DNA of 17,408 nt from Chloroflexota bacterium (GTDB taxonomy: Bacteria > Chloroflexota > Dehalococcoidia > DSTF01 > RBG-16-68-14): assembly GCA_022561355.1 (NCBI GenBank), contig JADFRJ010000021.1:1-17408 (forward strand), read 5' to 3'. The position numbers were made by a program, and so were the translations under genes. The notes under the pieces were generated by a model, which saw only the letters and a list, made by a program, of their open reading frames with translations, ran no database searches and was not told where the DNA came from. Position 1 is the first letter of the stretch; every line of letters starts with the position of its first letter. Shown here piece after piece: positions 1-9,961 of this stretch.

Positions 1-413
1 ACGAGCTTCGTACCTTTCGCAAGTCCACACTCGCCGAGCTCAACCGCGACAGAGCGAAAGGTCGAGGGCGGCGTGGCGAGATATACCAGGCGCTCCGGCT
101 GTTGGAGCTCTGGCAGCAGGCCTGGATATCCGTCAGGCTCAGCACAGACGAATGTGAGCCGTTGCTCAAAAGCTGCCCAGGCCTTCTCATCCAGCTCTGT
201 TCGAGAGAACTCCCGCACGGCCTCCTTAGCCATCGCGCGGAACTCGGCTGTGTCGATGCGGCGGCGGGCGTAGCCGACGATGTTGCCACGCTTCGGGAGG
301 AGCTGGCTGGGCGTGAAGAGGTTGTAGAGGGCAGGCAGCAGCTTGCGGCGCGCCAGATCACCGGTCGCGCCAATGATCACGATGTCTTGATCGGGCGGCG
401 GTTCCAGGCTCAT
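1..413 (-). CDS. zwf: Glucose-6-phosphate 1-dehydrogenase, N-terminal part (runs off the left edge)
   Basis: Oxidises glucose-6-phosphate to 6-phosphogluconolactone with reduction of NAD(P)+, the entry step of the oxidative pentose phosphate pathway; cytosolic. Translating the minus strand from the ATG at 413-411 gives 137 open codons to the window edge. The N-terminus has the family's dinucleotide-binding signature GATGDLARRK at residues 15-24, followed by LLPALYNL and, further on, VYLATPPSTF, which is the usual G6PDH order. The ATG overlaps the gnd stop codon by four bases (ATGA), and no strong Shine-Dalgarno precedes it, so translation is probably coupled to gnd. The C-terminal substrate-binding part lies outside the window. 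A 6-phosphogluconolactonase gene is not present here and may lie beyond the edge. Confidence 0.95.
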   Translation of the reverse strand, partial: MSLEPPPDQDIVIIGATGDLARRKLLPALYNLFTPSQLLPKRGNIVGYARRRIDTAEFRAMAKEAVREFSRTELDEKAWAAFEQRLTFVCAEPDGYPGLLPELQQPERLVYLATPPSTFRSVAVELGECGLAKGTKL

Positions 414-1279
414 TGCTGTTTGACTGCGTGCCCGCCGAATTCGTTGCGCAGCGCGGCGATCATGCGCATCGAAAAGGAGTCTTCCTCGCGAGAGGTGAAC
501 CGGCGGAAGAGGGCGTGTGCGAGTGTGTCCGCGGCGACCCCTCGCTCGACGGCCTCCAGCACGGTCCAGCGGCCCTCTCCCGAGTCGTCGACATAGCCGG
601 CGAGCGACTCCAGCTTCGGGTCCTTATCGAGCGCGCGCTCCGCAAGTTCGAGCAGCCAGGAACGAACCACGCTGCCGTGGTTCCACAGCGCCGCCAGTTG
701 CCCGAGGTCGAGGTCGAAATCAGAGGCCTGTAGCAGGTCGAAGCCTTCCGCGTAGGCTTGAAGCATGCCGTACTCGATGCCATTGTGGACCATCTTCGCG
801 TAGTGCCCTGCTCCGGCCGGTCCAACGAGCGCGTAGCCTTCCGGTGGCGCGAGCGTGGCGAGCACGGGCTCGACGGCCTCGAAGGCATCGCGAGGACCAC
901 CGATCATGAGGCAGAAGCCGATTTCAAGGCCCCAGACACCTCCGGAGGTGCCCACGTCGAGGAACTTGATACCCTTGTTCGCCAGCTCCTCTGCGCGCCG
1001 GATGGAGTCCTTGTACATACTGTTGCCACCATCGATCAGGATGTCCCCCGGCGAAGCGAGACCGGCCAGTTCCTTGAGAGTCGCTTCCGTGGGGTCTCCT
1101 GAAGGCACCATCACCCAGACGGCACGCGGCGGCTCCAGTGATTCGAGGAGTTCTTTCAGCGACCCCACCTCCGTCACGTCGGGGTTGCGGTCGTATCCAA
1201 TGACTTCGTGACTTCCTCGACGGAGGCGCTCCGCCATGCCGGCGCCCATCTTGCCGAGGCCGACCATTCCTAACTTCAT
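410..1279 (-). CDS. gnd: 6-phosphogluconate dehydrogenase, decarboxylating, short form
   Basis: Converts 6-phosphogluconate to ribulose-5-phosphate, CO2 and NAD(P)H. The protein has 289 aa, matching the short-form family (about 300 aa) and not the long, roughly 470-aa E. coli-type enzyme. Visible motifs are the Rossmann loop GLGKMG (residues 7-12), IDGGNSMYKDS (83-93), GTSGGVWG (111-118) and the catalytic segment KMVHNGIEYG (163-172), with Lys163 as the likely catalytic base. The second strand of the Rossmann fold ends in YDRNP, an acidic residue where NADP enzymes usually have Asn-Arg; from family knowledge this hints at NAD+ preference, which is inference. A GGGAGGAA ribosome site lies about 7 bases before the ATG. 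The start overlaps the stop of the tal-pgi gene, and the stop overlaps the zwf start, both as ATGA. Confidence 0.95.
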   Translation of the reverse strand: MKLGMVGLGKMGAGMAERLRRGSHEVIGYDRNPDVTEVGSLKELLESLEPPRAVWVMVPSGDPTEATLKELAGLASPGDILIDGGNSMYKDSIRRAEELANKGIKFLDVGTSGGVWGLEIGFCLMIGGPRDAFEAVEPVLATLAPPEGYALVGPAGAGHYAKMVHNGIEYGMLQAYAEGFDLLQASDFDLDLGQLAALWNHGSVVRSWLLELAERALDKDPKLESLAGYVDDSGEGRWTVLEAVERGVAADTLAHALFRRFTSREEDSFSMRMIAALRNEFGGHAVKQQ

Positions 1280-3909
1280 CGCAGTTCCTCCCGCAGCTCC
1301 TCTAGGGTGACGCGTGCAACCCGCTGGCCGCGCGCTTGTAGTGATCGCAGATCGCCCTCTGCCTGGGCTCGTTTCAGCCCGCCAAAGCTGAATGGTTTTC
1401 CGGGAATGTCGATGTCTTCTTCAACTTCATCGATGACTTGGATAAATACTCCCGTGCTTGGCCCGCCTTTATGCAGCTGGCCGGTTGAGTGCAGGAAGCG
1501 CGGTCCGTAGCCGATCGTTGTCGCTACACGGTAGCGGTTTCGCAGTTCAAGCCGCGCGGCCTGCAGAGGAGCATCCATGGCGGCCGTGCGGGGCAAGTAA
1601 GCCTGGATGGCGATGTAGTCGCCGGGCTGTACCTGCTCCAGCAATGACGGCAGCGATGGGGTCTTCAACTCGTCTAGACCTTTCTCCAGAATACGCGCGG
1701 TGGCGTCCTTCGCCTCCTGGACATTCGGCTGGTCGAATGGGTTAATGGCCAGCACCTGTCCGGCGACGGCTGTCGCGAACTGCCAGCGGAAGAACTCGCC
1801 ACCGAGTTGGAGCGTGTCGGTGTAGCCGAGCCGAACGACTGGATGCCCGGCCTGCTCGATCGCCTCGAGTTCGGGATGCTCACCGATCGCTACAAAGAGC
1901 CGGTCGTCGCCGTACACTCCGGGCGCGCCCAACGGCTCGCCATCGATGGGGACGATGCCTTTCCCTTCCTTGCCGGTCGATTCGGCGATGAGTTGCTCGA
2001 TCCAGCTGCCGAGCGCCGCGAGCGGCTCCGGCAGCACGAGGGTCAGCTTGTCGCGCCCCGCCAGGGCGCTTTCGCCCATCACAGCGCCTAGCCAGACGCC
2101 TGGGTTCTCCTCAGAAGGCACGCAATAGTGGCATGCGTGCACCATCTCATGCGCGCGATCGACAATTGCGCCAACGTCGGCCCCGATGAGCGCGGCCGGC
2201 ACCAGGCCGAAATACGAAAGCGCGGAGTAGCGGCCGCCGATGTTCGGGTCGCCCCTAAACGTCCGCCGGAAGCCGCGCTCCCGAGCCAACGTCTCCAGCG
2301 GAGTGCCCGGATCCGTGACGGCGACGAAATGATCGCCATCAGGTATCTGCTCCCAGAAGTATGCGAGGTGCGACAGCGTTTCGATGGTCGTGCCAGACTT
2401 GCTGGATACGATGAAGAGCGTCCGTTGCAGGTCGATGCTTTCGGTGACCGCCCGGATGCTCGTTGGGTCGGTCGTGTCCAGTACGCGGAGTGTGAGCGCG
2501 CCGGAGGTTGCGCCAAACGTGCTGTACAGCACCTCCGGCGCCAAGCTGGACCCTCCCATACCAAGCAGAACGGCCGTGTCGTAGCCGTCCGCGGCCACCT
2601 GCTGCGCGAAGCTGCCTAGCTCATCCGCACACTCCAGCATCGTGTCGACGACGTTGAGCCAGCCAAGCCGGTCTGCGATCTCGGTAGGCTCAGGCTTCCA
2701 GAGCGTGTGGTCGAAGCTCCAGATCCGGCGGGAGATGTCCTGGTCTCGAGAGGCTTCCAGCCGCTTACGTACGGCATCCGTGAGGCCGCCCAGCTCCCCA
2801 TTGTGTGTATCGCGGCCAGAAGGCGCATCGCGTAGCGTTTTCTCGATCTCCTGAAGGAGCGCATCGAAGTCGTTTGCGAAGGAGGCGAGCCCCTCTTCGA
2901 GGAGCGTATCGGTGACCGTCTTCAGATCGAATCCTTCCTTTGCCGCCTGCTGTAGTGTCTGTTCCGCCTCGGTGAGACCTTCCTCAATGCTGGGGCGCGC
3001 CTTTCCGTGGTCCAGGAAGGCCCGAAGTGTAGCTTCCGGCATGGTATTCACGGTGTCAGGCGCAATCAACTCTTCGATGTACAGAACGTCGGAGTACTCG
3101 GGGTTCTTGGTACCCGTCGACGCCCAGAGCGGTTGTTGCACGCGCGCGCCCTCGGCCGCGAGCCGTTCCCAGGCGGCTCCTGAGAAGATCTCCCTGAATC
3201 GCTTGTAGGCGGTCTGCGCGTTGGCGACGGCGATCTTGCCGCGCAGAGGCGACGCTGCTGGCAACAGGGCGTCGGCCTTGCTCTCGACGCGGGAGACGAA
3301 GAACGAGGCGACGCTGGCGATTGAAGCAAGAGCCTTTCCGGCTGCGAGCCTCTGCACCAAGCCACCGATGTAGGCGCGTGCGACCTGCTCATAGACGTCC
3401 ACCGAAAAGAGGAGGGTGAGGTTCACGCTGAGGCCGTCCGCCGTCAGCCGTTCGAGCGCCTGAACGCCGGCCGGGGTACCCGGCACCTTAATCATGACGT
3501 TCGGCCGCCCGACCAACTCGAACAGGCGCTTCGCCTCCGCAACGGTCTTGCCGGCATCGTTCGCGATGGCCGGAGGCGCTTCGAACGAAACGTATCCGTC
3601 TTTCCCGTTCGTCTGGTCATAGATGGGGCGAAGTACGTCCGCGGCAAGGCGAATGTCTTCGCTCGCAAGCGCAAGGAACGCCTCGTACGGGTCGCGTTGG
3701 CCGCTTCTGGCGATCTCACTAAGCGGCTGGTCATAATCGCTAGAGCCAGAGATCGCCTTGCGGAAGATCGTGGGGTTCGAGGTGATCCCCGTGATCCAAC
3801 CATCATCGACCATGCGCTGCAACTCGCCGGACGTGATAAGGCCACGCCGGATGTAGTCAAACCAGACGCTCTGGCCTTGCTTTTGGAGCTGTTCGATTGG
3901 GGTGATCAT
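1276..3909 (-). CDS. tal-pgi: Bifunctional transaldolase / glucose-6-phosphate isomerase fusion
   Basis: An 877-aa single chain joining two cytosolic sugar-phosphate enzymes. Residues 1-360 are a transaldolase: GITSNPTIFRKAI (41-53) and the Schiff-base segment NVMIKVPGTPAG (137-148) with Lys141. Residues from about 395 to 877 are a phosphoglucose isomerase: GMGGSSLAPEV (450-460), the phosphate-binding SSKSGTT (502-508) and GGRYSALS (558-565). Such fusions are an established family (bifunctional transaldolase/phosphoglucose isomerase). Transaldolase makes fructose-6-P and the isomerase turns it back into glucose-6-P, the substrate of zwf two genes downstream, so the fusion would favour cyclic use of the oxidative pathway. 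The ATG at 3909 has an AAGGGA ribosome site about 5 bases upstream. It starts 24 bases after transketolase ends and overlaps gnd by four. No disrupted motif or frameshift is visible. Confidence 0.95.
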   Translation of the reverse strand: MITPIEQLQKQGQSVWFDYIRRGLITSGELQRMVDDGWITGITSNPTIFRKAISGSSDYDQPLSEIARSGQRDPYEAFLALASEDIRLAADVLRPIYDQTNGKDGYVSFEAPPAIANDAGKTVAEAKRLFELVGRPNVMIKVPGTPAGVQALERLTADGLSVNLTLLFSVDVYEQVARAYIGGLVQRLAAGKALASIASVASFFVSRVESKADALLPAASPLRGKIAVANAQTAYKRFREIFSGAAWERLAAEGARVQQPLWASTGTKNPEYSDVLYIEELIAPDTVNTMPEATLRAFLDHGKARPSIEEGLTEAEQTLQQAAKEGFDLKTVTDTLLEEGLASFANDFDALLQEIEKTLRDAPSGRDTHNGELGGLTDAVRKRLEASRDQDISRRIWSFDHTLWKPEPTEIADRLGWLNVVDTMLECADELGSFAQQVAADGYDTAVLLGMGGSSLAPEVLYSTFGATSGALTLRVLDTTDPTSIRAVTESIDLQRTLFIVSSKSGTTIETLSHLAYFWEQIPDGDHFVAVTDPGTPLETLARERGFRRTFRGDPNIGGRYSALSYFGLVPAALIGADVGAIVDRAHEMVHACHYCVPSEENPGVWLGAVMGESALAGRDKLTLVLPEPLAALGSWIEQLIAESTGKEGKGIVPIDGEPLGAPGVYGDDRLFVAIGEHPELEAIEQAGHPVVRLGYTDTLQLGGEFFRWQFATAVAGQVLAINPFDQPNVQEAKDATARILEKGLDELKTPSLPSLLEQVQPGDYIAIQAYLPRTAAMDAPLQAARLELRNRYRVATTIGYGPRFLHSTGQLHKGGPSTGVFIQVIDEVEEDIDIPGKPFSFGGLKRAQAEGDLRSLQARGQRVARVTLEELREELR

Positions 3910-3933
3910 AGTTTCCCTTGCTGTGGTCCCGTC

Positions 3934-5940
<2,007 letters not shown>

Positions 5941-5974
5941 GGTTCTATGATTACGTTACTGTGAACATGCCAGC

Positions 5975-6000
5975 CCGTTGGTGATGATCATCACCAACGG
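5975..6000. promoter_or_regulatory. Perfect 26-bp palindrome upstream of transketolase
   Basis: The half-site CCGTTGGTGATGA is followed directly by its exact reverse complement with no central spacer. It ends 34 bases before the transketolase start codon, read on the minus strand. A perfect palindrome with no loop fits a dimeric repressor or activator operator. A terminator is also possible, but no T-run follows on either strand. Role is inference. Confidence 0.5.
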
Positions 6001-6063
6001 ATCCTAGGCGAACAGCGAGGGCGCCTCTCGGGTTACCCCCGGAACGTCAGCGAAGGGCAGCTT

Positions 6064-6077
6064 CCGAAGCGCTTCGG
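6064..6077. repeat. Perfect 14-bp palindrome just after the GH15 stop codon
   Basis: CCGAAGCGCTTCGG equals its own reverse complement and starts immediately after the stop codon of the GH15 gene on the minus strand. It may form a short GC-rich hairpin at the 3' end of that message. There is no following U-tract, so an intrinsic terminator is not well supported. Confidence 0.4.
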
Positions 6078-7904
6078 TCACGGCCGGTTGCCGGGGACAC
6101 CGGAGGTGGCGCCGGTCGAGCGCCGTTCTTCGTCTTGCAGGGCGAGCGCAAGGTTGCGGGCGGTGTGGATCAGCGATACGTGCGTGAAGGCCTGCGGAAA
6201 GTTGCCAAGCGCCTCGCCGGTCTTGGCGTTCAGCATCTCCGAATACAGCCCAAGGTGATTGCCGCAGCCGAGCATGCGCTCGAACAGGACACGCGCCTCG
6301 TCCAGTTCGCCGATGGACGTGAGGTAGCCGATGAGCCAAAACGTGCACATGGTGAAGACGCCTTCGTCGCTGTCAAAGCCGTCATCGGTCTGCTGGGGCG
6401 GGTAGCGTCGCAGGAGCCCGTTCACCTCCAACTCGACGCGGATACGGTTCACCGTCGAGCGCATCCTGGGGTCTTCGGCCGGCAGGAAGCCAACCATCGG
6501 CATCATGAGCAGCGCGGCGTCGGTGTGCTCCGCGCCGTAGTACTGCACGAACGACTCCAGCCGTTTGTTCCAGCCTCGCTCAAGCACATCCGCGTGGATT
6601 TCCTCTTGGAGCGTGCGCCAGCCGTCCAGGTCAACTTCCTTGCCAAGGGCCTTGGCCAAGAATATGGCCCGGTCGAGGGCGAGCCAACACATCACTTTGG
6701 AATGGACGAAATGACGCATCTCGCCACGGACCTCCCACATGCTCCGATCTGGGCGGTGCCAGTTGTCGATGACGGCCTGGACGAAACTCTCGATCGTCTC
6801 CCAGAGGCGGTCACGGATCTCGCCGCCCGCACGATGAAATGTCGAGCATGCGATCATCACCTCTCCGAAGATGTCGAGCTGGAGATGACTCGATGCCGCG
6901 TTCCCGATTCGAACTGGCTTGGAACCCCGGTAGCCTTCCAGGTGGTCGAGTGTAAACTCTGTTAGGTCCTCTTCGTGCTCGACACCATACAGCGGCTGCA
7001 GGCGGACCCCGCATGACTCACAAAGGACGACGAGCCAGTTAAGGAACTCCGCTGTCTCGCTAATGTGGCCGAGCCGGTCAAACACATCCAGCGTAAATGA
7101 GGCGTCCCGAATCCAGCAGAAGCGGTAGTCCCAATTCCGGTCGGCGCCGATCCATTCCGGAAGCGAAGTCGTGGCTGCCGCCGTGAGCGATCCGGTTGGC
7201 CGATAGACAAGCAGGTGCAGTGTGAGTACGGAGCGGACGACCTCGTCACGCCATTGTCCCCTGTAATCCAGGTCGGCCACTATGTCCGTCCATCCCTTGA
7301 TCGTAAACGCTAGCCGTTCCCGCCAGCCGGCCGTGCTTGGTGGCTCGGCGGCATCCCAGCGGAGGACAAAGGCCAGCTCGTCGCCTTCCTGAACGGCAAA
7401 TGTGGCTGTCGCGTCGCCGTTCGCCACGACGAGGCCGACGGGGGAGGCGAGGGCCAGCCTGGTGGCGTCTTGTTCGGCGACGACTCCTCCTCCGGCGACT
7501 CGCATCTTCGTCCGCCCCCGAGCGTAATCCAAGCGCGGCTGAAAGAGGCAGCTCATCTGAACGGTGCCGCGGACGCCGCGGACGATGCGCAGCAGCTCGT
7601 GGCTGGACTGCTTCGGATCCTGTCCGATGGGCATGAAGTCCTGAATCTCAACTTGGCCATCGTTTGTGGTGAAGCTTGTACACAGGATGTTGGTGTCCTG
7701 CAGATAGCGTTGCTCTGATTGGTACTCGCCTGCCGGGCTCACCCGGAAGCGGCCACCTTTCTCGTCGTCGAGGATCGCGGCGAATACGCTGGGAGAGTCG
7801 AAGCGGGGGAAACATAGCCAGTCGATCGAGCCGTCAAGCCCGACCACCGCGGCCGAGTGCATGTCGCCGATGATGCCGTAGTCGCTGATCGGTTTGTAGC
7901 TCAC
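6078..7904 (-). CDS. GH15 family glycoside hydrolase (glucoamylase- or trehalase-like)
   Basis: Inverting exo-hydrolase expected to release glucose from an alpha-glucan or from trehalose. The 608 aa match the bacterial GH15 group that opens with a trehalase-like N-terminal domain: KPISDYGIIGDMHSAAVV (4-21) and GSIDWLCFPRFDSPSVF (25-41). The (alpha/alpha)6 barrel follows with NWDYRFCWIRDA (257-268), the general-acid segment WEVRGEMRHFVHSK (390-403; Glu391) and the catalytic-base segment GLYSEML (552-558; Glu556). No signal peptide is present, so it acts in the cytosol, on glycogen, maltodextrin or trehalose. The start is a GTG at 7904, chosen because it gives the canonical MSYKPI N-terminus; a nearby upstream ATG is out of frame. 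Sequence alone does not separate glucoamylase from trehalase. Its position between aldolase and transketolase suggests it feeds glucose to the pathway. Confidence 0.92.
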   Translation of the reverse strand: MSYKPISDYGIIGDMHSAAVVGLDGSIDWLCFPRFDSPSVFAAILDDEKGGRFRVSPAGEYQSEQRYLQDTNILCTSFTTNDGQVEIQDFMPIGQDPKQSSHELLRIVRGVRGTVQMSCLFQPRLDYARGRTKMRVAGGGVVAEQDATRLALASPVGLVVANGDATATFAVQEGDELAFVLRWDAAEPPSTAGWRERLAFTIKGWTDIVADLDYRGQWRDEVVRSVLTLHLLVYRPTGSLTAAATTSLPEWIGADRNWDYRFCWIRDASFTLDVFDRLGHISETAEFLNWLVVLCESCGVRLQPLYGVEHEEDLTEFTLDHLEGYRGSKPVRIGNAASSHLQLDIFGEVMIACSTFHRAGGEIRDRLWETIESFVQAVIDNWHRPDRSMWEVRGEMRHFVHSKVMCWLALDRAIFLAKALGKEVDLDGWRTLQEEIHADVLERGWNKRLESFVQYYGAEHTDAALLMMPMVGFLPAEDPRMRSTVNRIRVELEVNGLLRRYPPQQTDDGFDSDEGVFTMCTFWLIGYLTSIGELDEARVLFERMLGCGNHLGLYSEMLNAKTGEALGNFPQAFTHVSLIHTARNLALALQDEERRSTGATSGVPGNRP

Positions 7905-7992
7905 GCCGGTATATTACCATCCACCGCGACAACTGTGTGGCGCAATGGGCTGAAATTCCAGCGACCGCAAGAGACGCTGTCCATGGCCGTTC

Positions 7993-8913
7993 CTAGGCCG
8001 CTTTCGCTTCGCTGCCGAACAGCCGGATGCGTGCCTCGACAGATGAGCGGATCGCATCCTCCACCTCGCCCATCAGCTCGTAGAGGTTGAAGATGTCCGG
8101 CCGCTCCGTCAGAACCTGACGCATCCGGCCCAAGGCAGCCAGCCTCAGGTCGGAATCGGTGTTGATCTTGGCGACCCCCAAGGAGATGGCCCGCTGGATG
8201 AACTCCTGCGGGATGCCTGTGGCCTTTGGCAGCCGAGCGCCGTAACGCTCGGCGAACGCCACGTCCTCCGATCGAACCGCCGAAGCGCCGTGAAGGACGA
8301 TCGGGTTCTCGATGAGATCGGCGATGGTGCCCAGCCGCCCGAAGTCGAGCCGCGGTTCGCCTTTGAACTTGAAGGCGCCGTGGGAGGTGCCGATGGTGAT
8401 CGTGAGCGAGTCGGCGCCGGTCTCGTTCACGAAGCGCACGGCCTCCTCCGGTACCGTGAAGGTGGCCTCAGCTTCTTCTTCACCCACGTCCTCGATGCCG
8501 GCGAGCTGACCGATCTCGGCTTCCACCTGGACGTCGCGGGCGTGCGCATACTCCACGATCTCTCGCGTTGCCGCGATGTTCTCCTCCAGCGGCAATCGCG
8601 ACGTGTCGATCATCACCGAGGTGTACCCGGCCTCCACCGCGGCCCTCGCCACTTCGATGCTCTTACCATGGTCCATGTGGAGCGCTACGGGAACCGGCGC
8701 CTCTTCCGCGAGGCGGCGGACGATGGAGGCGATGTTCCCAAAGCCAGCGTGCTTGACGGCGCCTTCCGACGTCTGAACCATCACCGGCGCTCTCAGGTTC
8801 GTCGCGGCAGCGATGACCGCCCGAGCGGACTCCAGGTTGTAGACGTTAAAGCCGCCGACAGCCCAGCCTTCCTGACGGGCGGCCGTCAGGTAGCTGAGCG
8901 GATTAACGAGCAT
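7993..8913 (-). CDS. fba: Class II fructose-bisphosphate aldolase
   Basis: Zinc-dependent aldolase that interconverts fructose-1,6-bisphosphate with dihydroxyacetone phosphate and glyceraldehyde-3-phosphate; related members act on tagatose bisphosphate. The 306-aa protein starting at 8913 has GGFNVYNLE (20-28), ALHMDHG (77-83; Asp81 catalytic, His82 metal ligand), VEAEIGQLAG (130-139), GTSHGAFK (175-182; His178), VLHGASAV (206-213; His208) and KINTDSDLR (249-257), which binds the phosphate group. A longer open frame extends upstream to 9051, but the internal ATG at 8913 gives the family N-terminus (MLVNPLSYL), has a GGAGG ribosome site 5 bases upstream, and shares one base with the HAD stop (TGATG), so it is the true start. 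Fructose- versus tagatose-bisphosphate preference is not settled by motifs; the glycolytic neighbours favour fructose. Confidence 0.93.
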   Translation of the reverse strand: MLVNPLSYLTAARQEGWAVGGFNVYNLESARAVIAAATNLRAPVMVQTSEGAVKHAGFGNIASIVRRLAEEAPVPVALHMDHGKSIEVARAAVEAGYTSVMIDTSRLPLEENIAATREIVEYAHARDVQVEAEIGQLAGIEDVGEEEAEATFTVPEEAVRFVNETGADSLTITIGTSHGAFKFKGEPRLDFGRLGTIADLIENPIVLHGASAVRSEDVAFAERYGARLPKATGIPQEFIQRAISLGVAKINTDSDLRLAALGRMRQVLTERPDIFNLYELMGEVEDAIRSSVEARIRLFGSEAKAA

Positions 8914-9602
8914 CAGCCCTCCACGCTTCCGGATGCAGCGTTCCGCAGCTCGCCGGCCGTCAGCGCCAGCAGGCCCCCGATGCCCTCGATGGTGATGTCC
9001 GCGCCTGGGAATTCGTGGTGCGCCGGGTCGTGCGCGTACTTGCCTTGGCATACCATGACGGTAGTCATCTGGGCGCCCATGGCGCCTTTCATACCCACAT
9101 GGATGCGGGGCTTGTCATCGACCATTGCGTAGTGGGCGGCGGGAAATCGCTTCTTGATATCAGCAAGCTCTAGCTCTTTGTGCACGTAGACTAGAACGTT
9201 GCCGTCCACGGCCGTTTCCAATCCAGCCGACTGGATCTTGTGGCGTTGGAACAGTTGATCCCCATCCGAAAGTATGACGGGCAACGCGAAGGACGAAACG
9301 TGATCAATCGCGGCCATGCTGTCGGCATAGACGAAGTCCTTAAAGGAGAATCCGTATAGGACCGCACTGACCTGGCTGACGCATTCGGAATCGGTACATT
9401 CACGTCCGAATCGTTCGATCGTCTCCGGGAAATTGACGAAATCCAGCTCGTCCCGAACGTCTTCGTAGATCCCCCAGAATCGCTCCACGTGCTCTGGACT
9501 CAGGACTCTTTGTAGATCTTCTTCTAGACGAATTCGTACCTGGTCATTGTCGAGCAACGTATTATCGACGTCGAGGAGTACGACCATGTCATGTGCAATC
9601 AT
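8913..9602 (-). CDS. HAD-superfamily hydrolase (probable phosphatase)
   Basis: A 229-aa haloacid dehalogenase-fold enzyme, probably a small-molecule phosphatase in the cytosol. Motif I is LLDVDNTLLDND (residues 9-20; Asp11 nucleophile, Asp13 acid/base), motif II is the Ser in VILSDGD (109-115), motif III is the Lys around HKELEL (141-146), and motif IV is the acidic pair in VDDK (161-164). A helical cap lies between motifs I and II. The start at 9602 is preferred over the longer frame (9656) because GGAG lies 5-6 bases upstream and the ATG overlaps the preceding gene's stop (ATGA). The gene is coupled to the aldolase gene. Substrate is unknown; a sugar phosphate or a damaged glycolytic or pentose-phosphate by-product is plausible from context only. 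Confidence 0.8.
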   Translation of the reverse strand: MIAHDMVVLLDVDNTLLDNDQVRIRLEEDLQRVLSPEHVERFWGIYEDVRDELDFVNFPETIERFGRECTDSECVSQVSAVLYGFSFKDFVYADSMAAIDHVSSFALPVILSDGDQLFQRHKIQSAGLETAVDGNVLVYVHKELELADIKKRFPAAHYAMVDDKPRIHVGMKGAMGAQMTTVMVCQGKYAHDPAHHEFPGADITIEGIGGLLALTAGELRNAASGSVEG

Positions 9603-9961
9603 TTCGCTCCGTTCCGCGCCGCCAATAGGCCGCGCGCCTGAACCTGAACATAGCAAGCAGCAAGCCCTGCTTGACGGGCGCCTCTGAGCAATTCACTCAG
9701 GCTACCCAGCCAACCGGGCGCTGACTGCCGTATGCCACGGACATCGCACGGCAGCGGGGGACTTCTCGCCTCTTCTGGCTGAGGGAGGTGCCAGCAAACC
9801 ACCGCACCGTCATCCACGGGACCGCGATCAACCGGGATACCTCGGACGGCAAGCAGGCCTAGTTGTTGTTCGTCTGTTAGGCGGGCTTCGTAGAGGAGGG
9901 TGCTATGGATGCCACTCATGACCTTCCGCGTGATGTCATTGTAGTAGATGCCTGTTTTCAT
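9599..9961 (-). CDS. Hypothetical protein, 120 aa, coupled to the HAD gene
   Basis: No family recognised. The protein starts MKTGIYYNDITRKVMSG and contains a Pro-rich middle (residues about 60-75) and an Ala/Gly/Gln-rich C-terminal third with one helix-like stretch (LLRGARQAGLAACYVQVQARGL, split by small residues). It has no signal peptide or membrane segment. Support for a real gene is positional: the ATGA overlap with the HAD start at 9602, the same strand as the whole cluster, and no better frame over this interval on either strand. The ribosome site is weak (AGGGA two bases before the ATG, AGGGGAAG further up). It could also be a decayed remnant carried at the front of the HAD-aldolase unit. 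Confidence 0.5.
   Translation of the reverse strand: MKTGIYYNDITRKVMSGIHSTLLYEARLTDEQQLGLLAVRGIPVDRGPVDDGAVVCWHLPQPEEARSPPLPCDVRGIRQSAPGWLGSLSELLRGARQAGLAACYVQVQARGLLAARNGAK

Noticed and set aside
6004..6348. A 114-codon minus-strand frame running past the end of the GH15 gene
   Set aside because: It lies mostly in an alternate frame of the conserved GH15 catalytic-base region, and its sequence is rich in Arg, His and Ala as expected from a shadow frame.
8914..9051. A 46-residue N-terminal extension of the aldolase
   Set aside because: The extension is Arg/His/Gly-rich shadow of the HAD gene; the internal ATG has a good ribosome site and the family N-terminus.
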